Of a DNA stretch of 21,818 nt, positions 1 through 7,548 are shown one piece after another. Position numbers and translations under genes: made by a program. A model generated the notes under the pieces. That model saw nothing but the letters and a program-made list of their open reading frames with translations, had not been told where the DNA came from and searched no databases. This DNA is from an uncultured Bacteroides sp. (lineage in GTDB: Bacteria; Bacteroidota; Bacteroidia; Bacteroidales; UBA932): the NCBI GenBank assembly GCA_900543205.1, contig UQQM01000029.1, positions 1 through 21,818 on the forward strand, in the 5' to 3' direction. Numbering within the stretch: the first letter of the stretch is position 1; the number at the start of each line of letters is the position of its first letter.

Positions 1-48
1 GATATTAAAATCAATTCCTTGCAGAGATTTTATCCTACTTTTTGTCGA
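1..48. other. AT-rich sequence beyond the aspartokinase break
   Basis: This short stretch is much richer in A and T than everything to its right and shows no continuation of the aspartokinase in any frame. It could be the end of an inserted element or the far side of a deletion. Too little is visible to identify it. Confidence 0.4.
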
Positions 49-240
<192 letters not shown>

Positions 241-894
241 TTATTCGGGGTTGTTCTCGAGCCATTCCAGACGGCGCGAATCGGGAAGGTGCTTCATGGT
301 GAAGTTCTCGAACCTGGCCTCGAAGCCCTGTCCGTCGGGGCAGGCGGCCATCAGTCCGACCATCACGGGGGTGTTGTCCTGCAGCCAGCAGTTGCGCATC
401 ATCACGTAGTTCACATCGTCGAACGAGTAGAATATCTCCACGGCATCGAGCCTCCTGACGGCCTTGATCCAGACGTACGGTACGGTCTTGTCGAGGGTTA
501 TCACGCTCCAGTCTGAAGTGTGGTGGGTCACCACGGTGCTGAGGTTGAACTTTCCGTCCACGTATTCGATTCCAGCCTTGATGTAGTTCTCCTTGTCAAT
601 CCGGAGCATCAGGCCGGCCTGGTCGAAGCGGACCTTGTAGTCGCCCGAAATCTTGACCTTGGCCTCGAATTCTCCGCCGTAGGTCGTGTAATAGAACGGC
701 GCATCGTCGACGGTGAAGCCGTAATGCGAGATGCGCCAGTAGTCGCTCTGCGGAGTGACGGACATGATAAGCGCGTTATCCTTGATTTCCCAGTGTTCGG
801 GCTCGTTGAACCAGGTCATTTTTTCCAGGGTCTGGGCCCCTGCCGGCATCATGTACGCAATCAGCGCAAGCCCGGCTAAAATCAGTCTTTTCAT
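241..894 (-). CDS. Secreted DUF1349 family protein
   Basis: The 217-residue product has a clear signal peptide (residues 1-20, MKRL then a hydrophobic run ending PAGAQ), so it should act in the periplasm or outside the cell. The rest matches the DUF1349 concanavalin-A-like fold over its full length, with typical motifs: DYWRISHYGF near residue 52, the DQAGLMLRID block near 91, KAGIEYVDG near 107, HTSDWS near 125 and GLMAACPDGQGFEARF near 180. Family members bind or act around carbohydrates by fold analogy, but no reaction is established. It is followed after 42 bases by the aspartokinase fragment, which has its own promoter box, so a shared operon is doubtful. No good promoter was seen upstream; the preceding 190 bases are mostly a palindromic element. 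Confidence 0.88.
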   Translation of the reverse strand: MKRLILAGLALIAYMMPAGAQTLEKMTWFNEPEHWEIKDNALIMSVTPQSDYWRISHYGFTVDDAPFYYTTYGGEFEAKVKISGDYKVRFDQAGLMLRIDKENYIKAGIEYVDGKFNLSTVVTHHTSDWSVITLDKTVPYVWIKAVRRLDAVEIFYSFDDVNYVMMRNCWLQDNTPVMVGLMAACPDGQGFEARFENFTMKHLPDSRRLEWLENNPE

Positions 895-934
895 CTTATT
901 CTTGATTTTGTTGAATATATTTTCTTTTTATCGT

Positions 935-1064
935 CCCGGCAAGGCAGGAGGCGGCCTTCAAGGTTCCGCTTCGCTCCATCGATATTTCTTCGCTGCGCTG
1001 CGAAATATCGCCCGCTCACAGCCGCGGGCGGCTAGCCTCTCAGGCCGCCTCCTGCCTTGCCGGG
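935..1064. repeat. 130-bp palindromic intergenic element
   Basis: Two perfect 22-base complementary arms (935-956 and 1043-1064) bound a 130-bp element. Nested inside are shorter pairs: GATATTTC (981-988) with GAAATATC (1002-1009), and CCCGC with GCGGG near 1011-1028. The element is GC-rich in an otherwise AT-rich gap between two minus-strand genes. It can fold into a large hairpin and could terminate the acetyltransferase transcript. The architecture suggests a dispersed REP- or MITE-like repeat, but no second copy is present in this window and no transposase is encoded. Confidence 0.7.
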
Positions 1065-1087
1065 CATTAGACAACGGCTGGGTCCGA

Positions 1088-1645
1088 TCATAGTTTCCGG
1101 ATGATGCGGCAGGGGTTGCCGAACGCGAGGCATGCCGCCGGAATGTCCCTTGTCACCACGCTGCCGGCGCCTATGACGCAGCCGTCCCCTATCGTGACTC
1201 CGGGGAGCACGACCACGTTGCCACCTATCCATACATCGTTCCCGACCGTTATCGGCCTCGCAAACTCAAGCCCGCTGCCGCGCAGTCTGGCGTCAAGAGG
1301 GTGCCCTGCGGTATAGAAGGCGCAATTCGGCCCCACGAAAACATTGTTGCCGAAGCGCACGGCAGCCTCGTCGAGAATGACGCAATTGACGTTGGAGTAG
1401 AAATTCTCGCCGATCTCGATGTTGTAGCCGTAATCGCACAGGAACGGCTGCTCTATCAGGAAATTCCCTCCTGTCTTCCCGAGCAGGCCGCGGAGCATTT
1501 CCTCCCTGCGCTCCGCCATTCCGGGGTCAAGCCGGTTATATTCGAAGCACAAGCGCTTGCACCGGAGCCTTTCTTCAATGAGCTGCCTGTCATGATTGGC
1601 GTCATACAACTCTCCGGCGCGGCATTTATCCTTCTCGCTCAACAT
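1088..1645 (-). CDS. Maltose/galactoside-type O-acetyltransferase (left-handed beta-helix)
   Basis: The 185-residue protein belongs to the LacA/Maa branch of hexapeptide acetyltransferases, cytoplasmic trimers that move acetyl from acetyl-CoA to a sugar hydroxyl. The N-terminal Mac domain is recognisable (MLSEKDKCRAGELYDANHD, then a helical segment to about residue 60), followed by hexapeptide coils from about 75 to 180. The catalytic His is H115 in YTAGHPLD, and the C-terminal coil motifs VWIGGNVVVLPGVTIG and the FGNPCR ending are typical. The start at 1645 was chosen over an upstream ATG at 1726 because the extra 27 residues are unlike the family and would begin upstream of the promoter box at 1708-1715. 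Its true acceptor sugar cannot be read from sequence. Confidence 0.93.
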   Translation of the reverse strand: MLSEKDKCRAGELYDANHDRQLIEERLRCKRLCFEYNRLDPGMAERREEMLRGLLGKTGGNFLIEQPFLCDYGYNIEIGENFYSNVNCVILDEAAVRFGNNVFVGPNCAFYTAGHPLDARLRGSGLEFARPITVGNDVWIGGNVVVLPGVTIGDGCVIGAGSVVTRDIPAACLAFGNPCRIIRKL

Positions 1646-1654
1646 GAATAACCA

Positions 1655-1673
1655 TATATTTGATTTACCTTTG
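1655..1673 (+). promoter_or_regulatory. Tandem candidate -7 boxes for the LuxR-type gene
   Basis: TATATTTG (1655-1662) and TACCTTTG (1666-1673) both match TAnnTTTG. Either would start transcription 45-60 bases before the ATG at 1726. No -33 element is evident. The transcript would overlap, in antisense, the leader of the divergent acetyltransferase gene. Confidence 0.4.
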
Positions 1674-1680
1674 CAAGGTA
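1666..1680. promoter_or_regulatory. Perfect dyad between divergent genes (operator candidate)
   Basis: TACCTT and AAGGTA are exact complements around a 3-base centre. The dyad overlaps one plus-strand -7 box and sits between the acetyltransferase and the LuxR-type regulator, a usual place for an autoregulatory operator. Binding by the regulator is inference. Confidence 0.35.
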
Positions 1681-1707
1681 GGATGTTAATGCAGAATATG
1701 CAATAAT

Positions 1708-1715
1708 CAAAAATA
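1708..1715 (-). promoter_or_regulatory. Candidate -7 box for the acetyltransferase gene
   Basis: It reads TATTTTTG on the minus strand, matching TAnnTTTG, and would give a leader of about 55 bases before the start at 1645. There is no clear -33 element. Confidence 0.4.
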
Positions 1716-1725
1716 ACCATTTTCA

Positions 1726-2484
1726 ATGAGCCTTGTAAGACAGTTGAGCGATGAATTGCAACAGCAGGATTTCAGCGGAGCCCGGGGGCTGGAGAATTCC
1801 GTCCTGGCCAGATACAAGACCATAGCGGCCGGATATGCCGAGCTGGAGAACGCCGTTGCCGTGTTGAGCGACTTGCACGCCAATGTCAGCTACATATATT
1901 ACGGAGGATTCTCAAGACTGTTGGACCTGGATGCCTCAGGAAGCTTTTCCGGCAGTATAGATTCGATATGGGAGAAGGAGATTCTGGACCGGCTCCATCC
2001 GGACGACCTTCACTTCAAATATCTCCAGGAGTTGCGTTTCTTCCATTTCGTCAAGCGCCAGCCGCGCGGGATACGCACGGCATGGCAGCTGCTGAACCGT
2101 CTCCGCATGGCTGACGGCACCGGAACCTGGCGGCAGGCCTTGCACAGGATGTCCTATATCGCCTCACCTGACGGCAGTAGCCTGTGGTTGGCACTCTGCC
2201 TGTACAATCCCCTGCCCTCCGCATGCCCCTGGAATGTGGTCATGAACACTATGACCGGAGAGACGATGAGCCTTGGCGCACGTGAAGACAAACAGATGCT
2301 CACCCGGCGCGAAACGGAAATCCTGAGAATGATTGACGCAGGCATGATGAGCCTGGAGATAGCCGAAGGGCTGTCGATAAGCATCCACACCGTAAGCCGG
2401 CATCGCCAGAACATACTCGACAAGCTCCGGGTCAAGAACTCCATCGAAGCCTGTCGGATCGCCAGGGAGCTCGGCTTGATATGA
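1726..2484 (+). CDS. LuxR-type transcriptional regulator with PAS-like N-terminus
   Basis: The 252-residue protein ends in a LuxR-type helix-turn-helix (about residues 190-252): LTRRETEILRMI, then AEGLSISIHTVSRHRQNIL with the recognition helix, then DKLRVKNSIEA. The first 190 residues contain a motif of the form WEKEILDRLHPDDL near residue 80, followed by a KYLQELRFFHFV helix, the pattern of PAS-like sensor regions found ahead of LuxR domains in Bacteroidota regulators. It is probably a cytoplasmic one-component regulator; the signal is unknown. There is no receiver domain and no membrane segment. It diverges from the acetyltransferase gene with an 80-base gap, so that gene is a plausible target along with itself. 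Confidence 0.85.
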   Translation: MSLVRQLSDELQQQDFSGARGLENSVLARYKTIAAGYAELENAVAVLSDLHANVSYIYYGGFSRLLDLDASGSFSGSIDSIWEKEILDRLHPDDLHFKYLQELRFFHFVKRQPRGIRTAWQLLNRLRMADGTGTWRQALHRMSYIASPDGSSLWLALCLYNPLPSACPWNVVMNTMTGETMSLGAREDKQMLTRRETEILRMIDAGMMSLEIAEGLSISIHTVSRHRQNILDKLRVKNSIEACRIARELGLI

Positions 2485-2532
2485 GCGGAATGCCCGACTA
2501 CTGTCCGAGCATGCATCATCGACCGTAGCAGT

Positions 2533-2570
2533 GATATCGCCCGATGTAAGTCCGGAAACGGTCCGATATC
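2533..2570. terminator. Weak inverted repeat between convergent genes
   Basis: GATATCG (2533-2539) and CGATATC (2564-2570) are complementary with a 24-base loop, midway between the convergent regulator and metX. It might terminate from either side, but there is no T-run, and GATATC is itself palindromic. Confidence 0.2.
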
Positions 2571-2643
2571 CCGAGAAAAGATGGCAGAAAAGATTGGAGT
2601 CAGCAACCGTGCCGTCGAAATGCAAACGGCAAAGTGGCTATCG
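2533..2643 (+). pseudogene. Possible winged-helix gene remnant
   Basis: The plus strand encodes a fragment reading SGNGPISREKMAEKIGVSNR followed by AVEMQTAKW. This resembles a winged helix-turn-helix of the kind at the C-terminus of Fic-like and RecG-like (AlbA_2) proteins, where the pattern is ISREE-IAEKLGIS-RTVERxIAKL. There is no upstream domain and no suitable start, and the similarity stops at about 2637. A shift of frame there reads SGYRRVIA, which would suit the wing. It may be decayed DNA between the convergent LuxR-type and metX genes; chance similarity is possible. Confidence 0.35.
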
Positions 2644-2648
2644 GCGCG

Positions 2649-3677
2649 TCATTGCCTGTATTTCTCCAGCAGGGGCTGGAGGATGCTGACCAGCTGGTCG
2701 TTCTCGATAAGGAAGCCGTCGTGGCCGAAGACCGAGCTGATTTCGCGGTACTGCGCATGCCTGAGCTCGGACACTGTAGCCTTGCCGTGCTCGGGCGGGA
2801 ACAGCACGTCGCTGTCTATGCTCACCACGAGACAGTCGGCCTTGATCCGGGCCAGCGCAGCCTCCACTCCCCCGCGCCCCCTGCCCACGTTCTGGCTGTC
2901 AAGCATCCATGTCAGATACCAGTAGCAGTAGGCGTCGAACCTGTCGACCATCTTCTTGCCCTGGTAGCGCTGGTATGAGCAGGCCCGGCCCGCGAAAAGG
3001 GTGTCCTCGTCAGGCTCCTTCTGGGTCCTGTTGTAACCTTCGAAGGTCCTGTAGGATATGAGCGCCATAGACCTTGCACATGCAAGGCCGGCCTTTCCGG
3101 ATTCGAGGCTTTCAGCGGCCAGGAACTCCGGGTCTGCCTCGAGGGCCATGCGCTGGGATTCGTTGAATGCGGTCATGTAGGGCGTCACCCGTGTCGAGGT
3201 CGCGAGGAAGACCGCATCTGAAACCACGTCCGGTTCCATAATCACCCATTCGAGGGCCTGGAAACCTCCTATCGAAGGCCCTATCATGAGGTCGATATGC
3301 CCTATCCCGAGCCGCTTGCGCACAAGGATGTTCGCGCGGACCACGTCACGTACCGTCGTTTTCGGGAAATCCAGCATGTACGGCCTGCCGGTGGTGGGAT
3401 TGATCGAGGCCGGCGAGCTGGAGCCGTAGGGCGAACACAGCATTCCGGCGCATACTATATAGTATTTGTCGGGGTCGAAGAGCTTCCCCTTCCCCACGGT
3501 CTGCGGCCACCAGTCCTCGGGGTTGGAATTTCCCGTAAGCGCGTGGCATATCCATATTACGGTCTCTCCTGGGCGGTAGTCCCTCTCGGATGTATGGTAG
3601 ACCAGTTCAAGTTTTTCCAGACGCCCTCCGGCTTCGAACTCGAAGGGCTCGTCGATTACAATCTTGTGGTATCTCAT
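2649..3677 (-). CDS. metX: Homoserine O-acetyltransferase
   Basis: The 342-residue alpha/beta hydrolase of the MetX family transfers acetyl from acetyl-CoA to homoserine in the cytoplasm, opening the methionine branch. The family landmarks are in order: HALTGN near residue 45, the GSSSPASINP block near 85, the nucleophile elbow GPSIGGFQALEW with Ser135, and the rest of the triad at Asp290 (SIDSDVLFPP) and His319 (FGHDGFLIE). The more usual elbow is GGSMGGxQALEW, so Pro134 and Ile136 are mild variants. Its start overlaps the stop of the upstream aminotransferase by 4 bp (ATGA), which implies translational coupling. Acetyl rather than succinyl specificity is inferred from the family name only; a few members use succinyl-CoA. 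Confidence 0.93.
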   Translation of the reverse strand: MRYHKIVIDEPFEFEAGGRLEKLELVYHTSERDYRPGETVIWICHALTGNSNPEDWWPQTVGKGKLFDPDKYYIVCAGMLCSPYGSSSPASINPTTGRPYMLDFPKTTVRDVVRANILVRKRLGIGHIDLMIGPSIGGFQALEWVIMEPDVVSDAVFLATSTRVTPYMTAFNESQRMALEADPEFLAAESLESGKAGLACARSMALISYRTFEGYNRTQKEPDEDTLFAGRACSYQRYQGKKMVDRFDAYCYWYLTWMLDSQNVGRGRGGVEAALARIKADCLVVSIDSDVLFPPEHGKATVSELRHAQYREISSVFGHDGFLIENDQLVSILQPLLEKYRQ

Positions 3678-4990
3678 TTCTTCGGATGGTCTTTTTCGAA
3701 TTCCGCCATTCTCCGCTCGAGCAGAGGATAGAGCTCCTCGCGCATGCGGCTGCTGCAGCCCCTGACTCCCTGCTGGAGGCTGCCGGTGGTGGAAAGGCTG
3801 ATGCAGCTGACACCGTAGTGCATGAGCTCGGTCACGAGCTCGTCCCCGCTGAGCCCTTCGTAGCCTACGGTGAAGAAGAATCCGTCACCGACAGGCTGTG
3901 TCGCGTCATTCTCATAGACTACGTGAAAACCATGGCGGAGCATGATTTCCTTGATTCTGCGTGTGCGGGCTGCGTACTCCGATGTGTCGGCCACGAAGTC
4001 CAGCGCCCCGTCGCACGAACGGTTCAGCATCTCGGCATATCCGAACTGCGTGCTGTAGGTGCAGCCGCTGGTGATCAGGTAGAGTATCGACGAGGTCAGC
4101 GTCACGCCGAACACGCCTGCGTCGCCGTACCTCTGCGCCAGGGCGGGATACCTGCGGTCGAACAGGCTGTCGCATACGCATATCATGCCTATCCTCTGGC
4201 CGGCGTAGCTGAATATCTTGGATGCCGACAGCATAAGTATGTAGTTGTCGGTATAGCGCGCCACCGTAGGAAGATAGGGCGGCTGGAACGGCTTTCCGAG
4301 CTCTTTGCGGTAATCCATGCAGAAATATGCGAGATCCTCTATCACCACCGTGTCGTACTTGGTCGCCAGCTCGCCAATGACCGCCAGCTCGTCCTCCTCC
4401 AGGCAGGTCCATGCCGGGTTGTCGGGGTTGGAATATATGATTGCGGCTATGTCGCCTCCTGCGAGCTCCTGCTCCAGCCTGGAGCGCAGCCTCTCCGCCC
4501 CTCGCCATGAATAGATGTCGAAACTGCGCCACTGCAGTCCGAGAATGCGCAGCTGGGCCTTCTGGACCGGGAAGCCCGGGTCGATGAACAGGATTCTGCC
4601 CTTTCCGGGAATGCGCCCGGCGCAGGCGGCGAAGGCTGCGAACGAAGCCTCCACGGAGCCGGTGGTGGGGATGCAGGCTCTCGGGCTGATGCCGATGTCG
4701 ATGAACGCCTTGACGAAGCGTGAAGCGGCCTGCTTGAGCTCCGGAAGCCCGTCCGCAGGCGGATACTGCGAGCATATCCCGGAGTCCAGCGCGCGTTTCT
4801 CGGCCTCTGTGCCGCATCTGTTTATCGGAAGGCCCGGCGAGCCCTGGTCCATGCGGACAAAAGGGATTCCGGTCTTGTCTTCAAGATATTGTGCGGCGAG
4901 AAGGATTTCGCCAATCGTTGCCGTGGAAAGGTCCCTGATGCTGCAGCGGGAGCAGGCCTCCCGGACGAGTTCGTCGCTAAATACCTTCAT
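3674..4990 (-). CDS. PLP-dependent aminotransferase, class I/II
   Basis: The 438-residue fold-type I enzyme carries the PLP lysine K258 in SASKIFSYAGQRIG, the cofactor-binding NPDNP near residue 188, and an acidic/aromatic pair in EDLAYF near 218. The N-terminal YPPADGLPELKQAASRFVKA block (76-95) is also typical. It resembles a Bacteroides family of about 430 residues annotated only as aminotransferase. The start at 4990 was chosen because the longer frame to 5077 adds 29 residues unlike that family and would begin inside the thrA promoter. It is coupled by a 4-bp overlap to metX and diverges from thrA, so a role in aspartate-family or methionine metabolism is likely, for example as an aspartate or other amino-acid transaminase. 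The substrate is not known. Confidence 0.9.
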   Translation of the reverse strand: MKVFSDELVREACSRCSIRDLSTATIGEILLAAQYLEDKTGIPFVRMDQGSPGLPINRCGTEAEKRALDSGICSQYPPADGLPELKQAASRFVKAFIDIGISPRACIPTTGSVEASFAAFAACAGRIPGKGRILFIDPGFPVQKAQLRILGLQWRSFDIYSWRGAERLRSRLEQELAGGDIAAIIYSNPDNPAWTCLEEDELAVIGELATKYDTVVIEDLAYFCMDYRKELGKPFQPPYLPTVARYTDNYILMLSASKIFSYAGQRIGMICVCDSLFDRRYPALAQRYGDAGVFGVTLTSSILYLITSGCTYSTQFGYAEMLNRSCDGALDFVADTSEYAARTRRIKEIMLRHGFHVVYENDATQPVGDGFFFTVGYEGLSGDELVTELMHYGVSCISLSTTGSLQQGVRGCSSRMREELYPLLERRMAEFEKDHPKK

Positions 4991-5035
4991 GTATCTTGTC
5001 TCTTTGCTGTGAAATCTTACGAAGATTGCCATTTC

Positions 5036-5067
5036 TTTTGAAGAAAGCAAGAATTTCCCTACTTTTG
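5036..5067 (+). promoter_or_regulatory. Consensus Bacteroidota promoter for thrA
   Basis: TTTTG (5036-5040) is followed after exactly 19 bases by TACTTTTG (5060-5067), giving full matches to both the TTTG -33 and TAnnTTTG -7 elements. Transcription should begin near 5074, leaving a leader of only about 12 bases before the ATG at 5086. That leaves little room for leader-based attenuation. Confidence 0.75.
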
Positions 5068-5074
5068 GAGATTG

Positions 5075-5106
5075 CAAACCAAAAGATGAAGATGAAAGTT
5101 CTCAAA
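5075..5106 (-). promoter_or_regulatory. Candidate promoter for the aminotransferase-metX operon
   Basis: On the minus strand TTTG (5106-5103) is followed after 20 bases by TTGGTTTG (5082-5075), a five-of-six match to the -7 box. The leader would be about 75 bases. It faces the thrA promoter and its -33 element lies inside the thrA start region. Confidence 0.35.
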
Positions 5107-7521
5107 TTCGGCGGCACCTCCGTGGGTACGCCAGAAACCATACTCAAAGTCAAGGATATCGTGTCTTCCCGCCGGGAGGCGCCCATCGTGGTCGTTTCCG
5201 CGCTTGCAGGAGTCACCGACCAGCTCATACGCACTGCAAGGCTCGCGGAAGAAGGCGACCCGGCCTTCCGCGATGAAATAGCCGCCATGCGCGAGCGCCA
5301 TCTTTCCGTCTGCAGGGAAATCGTTCCGGCGGCCGGAAGAGCGGGGCTCGAGACCGAGCTCGGCATCATGCTCGACAGGCTGCTCAGCATCTGCGAGGGC
5401 ATCTGCCTGCTCCAGGTGCTGCCCTCCAAGACTCTCGACGAGGTGGTGAGCTTCGGGGAGAGGATGTCGTCCATGATTGTCAGGGCCGTGATACCCGGGG
5501 CGGAGCTCTACGATTCCCTGGCTTTCATCAGAACCATGAGGCAGAGAGGAGAGAACGTCGTTGACGCCGAAAGCACTGCCAGGCTGATACGCGAAGCCTT
5601 CGAGGGGTTCGGCGGGGCTCCGGCAGTGGTTCCGGGATTCATCGCCCGGGACAGCATGACGGGAGACATCACGAATCTCGGCCGCGGAGGCTCGGACTAC
5701 ACCGCCAGCCTGATCGCCGCCGCCCTGGACGCCGAGCTGCTGGAGATATGGACGGACGTGGACGGATTCATGACCGCCGACCCCAAAATCATAAAGACCT
5801 CGTACGTAATCGACGAAATGAGCTACGCCGAGGCGATGGAGCTCTGCAACTTCGGCGCGAAGGTCATATATCCCCCGACACTCTACGCGGTCTGCGCGAA
5901 AGGCATCCCCATTCTGGTCAGGAACACTTTCAACCCCGATTCCCCGGGCACGGCCATAAGGCGCGAATGCCATCCTGACGACAGGCTCATCAAAGGCATA
6001 TCCTCTATCGACGACATCAGCCTGATTACGCTTTCCGGCACATCGATGGTAGGAATAGTCGGAATCGACAGCCGCATCTTCAAGGTGCTCGCTGACGAGA
6101 ACATCAGCGCCTTCCTCGTCAGCCAGTCGGCTTCGGAAACGGGAATCACCATTGGGGTGAGCCGCCAGGACGCGGTTCCCGCCGCCGAGGCGATTGACAG
6201 GGAATTCAGCCGCGAAATAGCCGGAGGCGCGATACTTCCGGTACAGGTCGAGTATGAGCTCGCGGCGGTCGCAGTGGTCGGAGAGAACATGAAGTATCAC
6301 GCCGGAATCGCCGGGAAGCTCTTCGGCACGCTCGGCCGCAACGGCATCAGTGTCATAGCATGCGCCCAGGGCTCGTCGGAGAGCAACATATCGTTCATCG
6401 TGAACCGCAGGAACCTGCGGAAATCCCTGAACGTGATTCATGACAGCTTCTTCCTCTCCGAGTATCAGGAGCTCAACCTCTTCGTGTGCGGCGTCGGCAC
6501 CGTCGGAGGGAAGCTTCTCGAACAGCTGGCGTCGCAGAGAGAGAAGCTGATGCGCGAAAGGAACCTCAAGATCAACCTGGTCGGCATAGCCAGGAGCACC
6601 CGCGCCGTATTCAACCGCGACGGCATCTCTCCCGGCGCCTGGCGCGAAGCTCTTGCCGGAGGGACGGAAATCGACCCCGTGAAGCTGCGCGATGAGGTCA
6701 TAGGCATGAACATATTCAACTCGGTGTTCGTAGACTGCACCGCCAGCGCCGAAATCGCCGCGCTCTACGAAGACTTCTTCAAGCATGGCGTATCGGTGGT
6801 CGCCGCGAACAAGGTGGCCGCATCTTCGGACTATCCTTCCTACCGCAGGCTCAAGGACACGGCCATGCGGCACAGCGTCAAGTTCCTCTTCGAGACCAAT
6901 GTCGGCGCCGGATTGCCGATTATCAACACCATCAACGACCTCTGCAACAGCGGAGACCGCATACTGAAGCTGGAAGCCGTGCTCAGCGGCACCCTGAACT
7001 TCATCTTCAACACCATATCGGCCGAAATTCCGTTCAGCAAGGCCGTGCGCATGGCCCAGGAGCAGGGATACTCGGAACCTGACCCCAGAGTGGACCTTTC
7101 CGGCAAGGACGTGATGCGCAAGCTCGTGATACTTTCCCGAGAAGCCGGCTACGTGGTGAACCTCGAAGACGTGGAGGCCCGCCTGTTCATCCCGGACGAG
7201 CTCTTCGACTGCACGATGGAGGAGTTCTGGCGGAGGCTTCCGGAGCTTGACGCGGAGTTCGAAAGCCGAAGGCAGGTTCTGGAAAGAGAGCACAAGCGGC
7301 TCAGGTTCGTGGCCAGGATGGACCGTGGCAAATGCTCGGTCGGCCTTCAGGAAGTGGACAGCACGCATTCTTTCTATGTGCTGGACGGCTCCAACAACAT
7401 CATACGGCTGACCACCGAAAGGTACAACCGCCATCCCATGCTGATCCAGGGCTACGGCGCCGGCGCCGATGTGACTGCCGCAGGAGTCTTCGCCGACATA
7501 ATGAGCATAGCGAACATCTGA
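5086..7521 (+). CDS. thrA: Bifunctional aspartokinase / homoserine dehydrogenase
   Basis: The 811-residue fusion catalyses the first and third steps from aspartate to homoserine, close in length to E. coli ThrA (820). The kinase half begins [11 protein letters not shown] (residues 4-14). Two ACT-type regulatory segments follow near 310 and 395 (SLITLSGTSMVGIVG and VAVVGENM), where threonine feedback would be expected. The dehydrogenase half starts near 463 with the NAD(P)-binding GVGTVGG and has the signature NVGAGLPII near 605 followed by LSGTLNFI. The start at 5086 (or 5092) is chosen because the promoter at 5036-5067 lies downstream of the longer frame's start. Asd follows after 27 bases, so the three steps to homoserine are encoded together. 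Homoserine kinase and threonine synthase are not in this window, unlike the thrA clusters of Bacteroides. Confidence 0.96.
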   Translation: MKMKVLKFGGTSVGTPETILKVKDIVSSRREAPIVVVSALAGVTDQLIRTARLAEEGDPAFRDEIAAMRERHLSVCREIVPAAGRAGLETELGIMLDRLLSICEGICLLQVLPSKTLDEVVSFGERMSSMIVRAVIPGAELYDSLAFIRTMRQRGENVVDAESTARLIREAFEGFGGAPAVVPGFIARDSMTGDITNLGRGGSDYTASLIAAALDAELLEIWTDVDGFMTADPKIIKTSYVIDEMSYAEAMELCNFGAKVIYPPTLYAVCAKGIPILVRNTFNPDSPGTAIRRECHPDDRLIKGISSIDDISLITLSGTSMVGIVGIDSRIFKVLADENISAFLVSQSASETGITIGVSRQDAVPAAEAIDREFSREIAGGAILPVQVEYELAAVAVVGENMKYHAGIAGKLFGTLGRNGISVIACAQGSSESNISFIVNRRNLRKSLNVIHDSFFLSEYQELNLFVCGVGTVGGKLLEQLASQREKLMRERNLKINLVGIARSTRAVFNRDGISPGAWREALAGGTEIDPVKLRDEVIGMNIFNSVFVDCTASAEIAALYEDFFKHGVSVVAANKVAASSDYPSYRRLKDTAMRHSVKFLFETNVGAGLPIINTINDLCNSGDRILKLEAVLSGTLNFIFNTISAEIPFSKAVRMAQEQGYSEPDPRVDLSGKDVMRKLVILSREAGYVVNLEDVEARLFIPDELFDCTMEEFWRRLPELDAEFESRRQVLEREHKRLRFVARMDRGKCSVGLQEVDSTHSFYVLDGSNNIIRLTTERYNRHPMLIQGYGAGADVTAAGVFADIMSIANI

Positions 7522-7548
7522 AAAACTGACGATAAAAGCATATCGAAT

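Noticed and set aside
755..1093. Plus-strand frame reading through the palindromic element
   Set aside because: It starts inside the DUF1349 gene on the other strand and is open only by chance; its tail is the translated repeat.
1088..1726. Longer start for the acetyltransferase at 1726
   Set aside because: The added residues are unlike the family, and the promoter box at 1708-1715 would fall inside them.
3674..5077. Longer start for the aminotransferase at 5077
   Set aside because: The added 29 residues do not resemble the family and would lie across the facing thrA promoter; the ATG at 4990 fits the family start.
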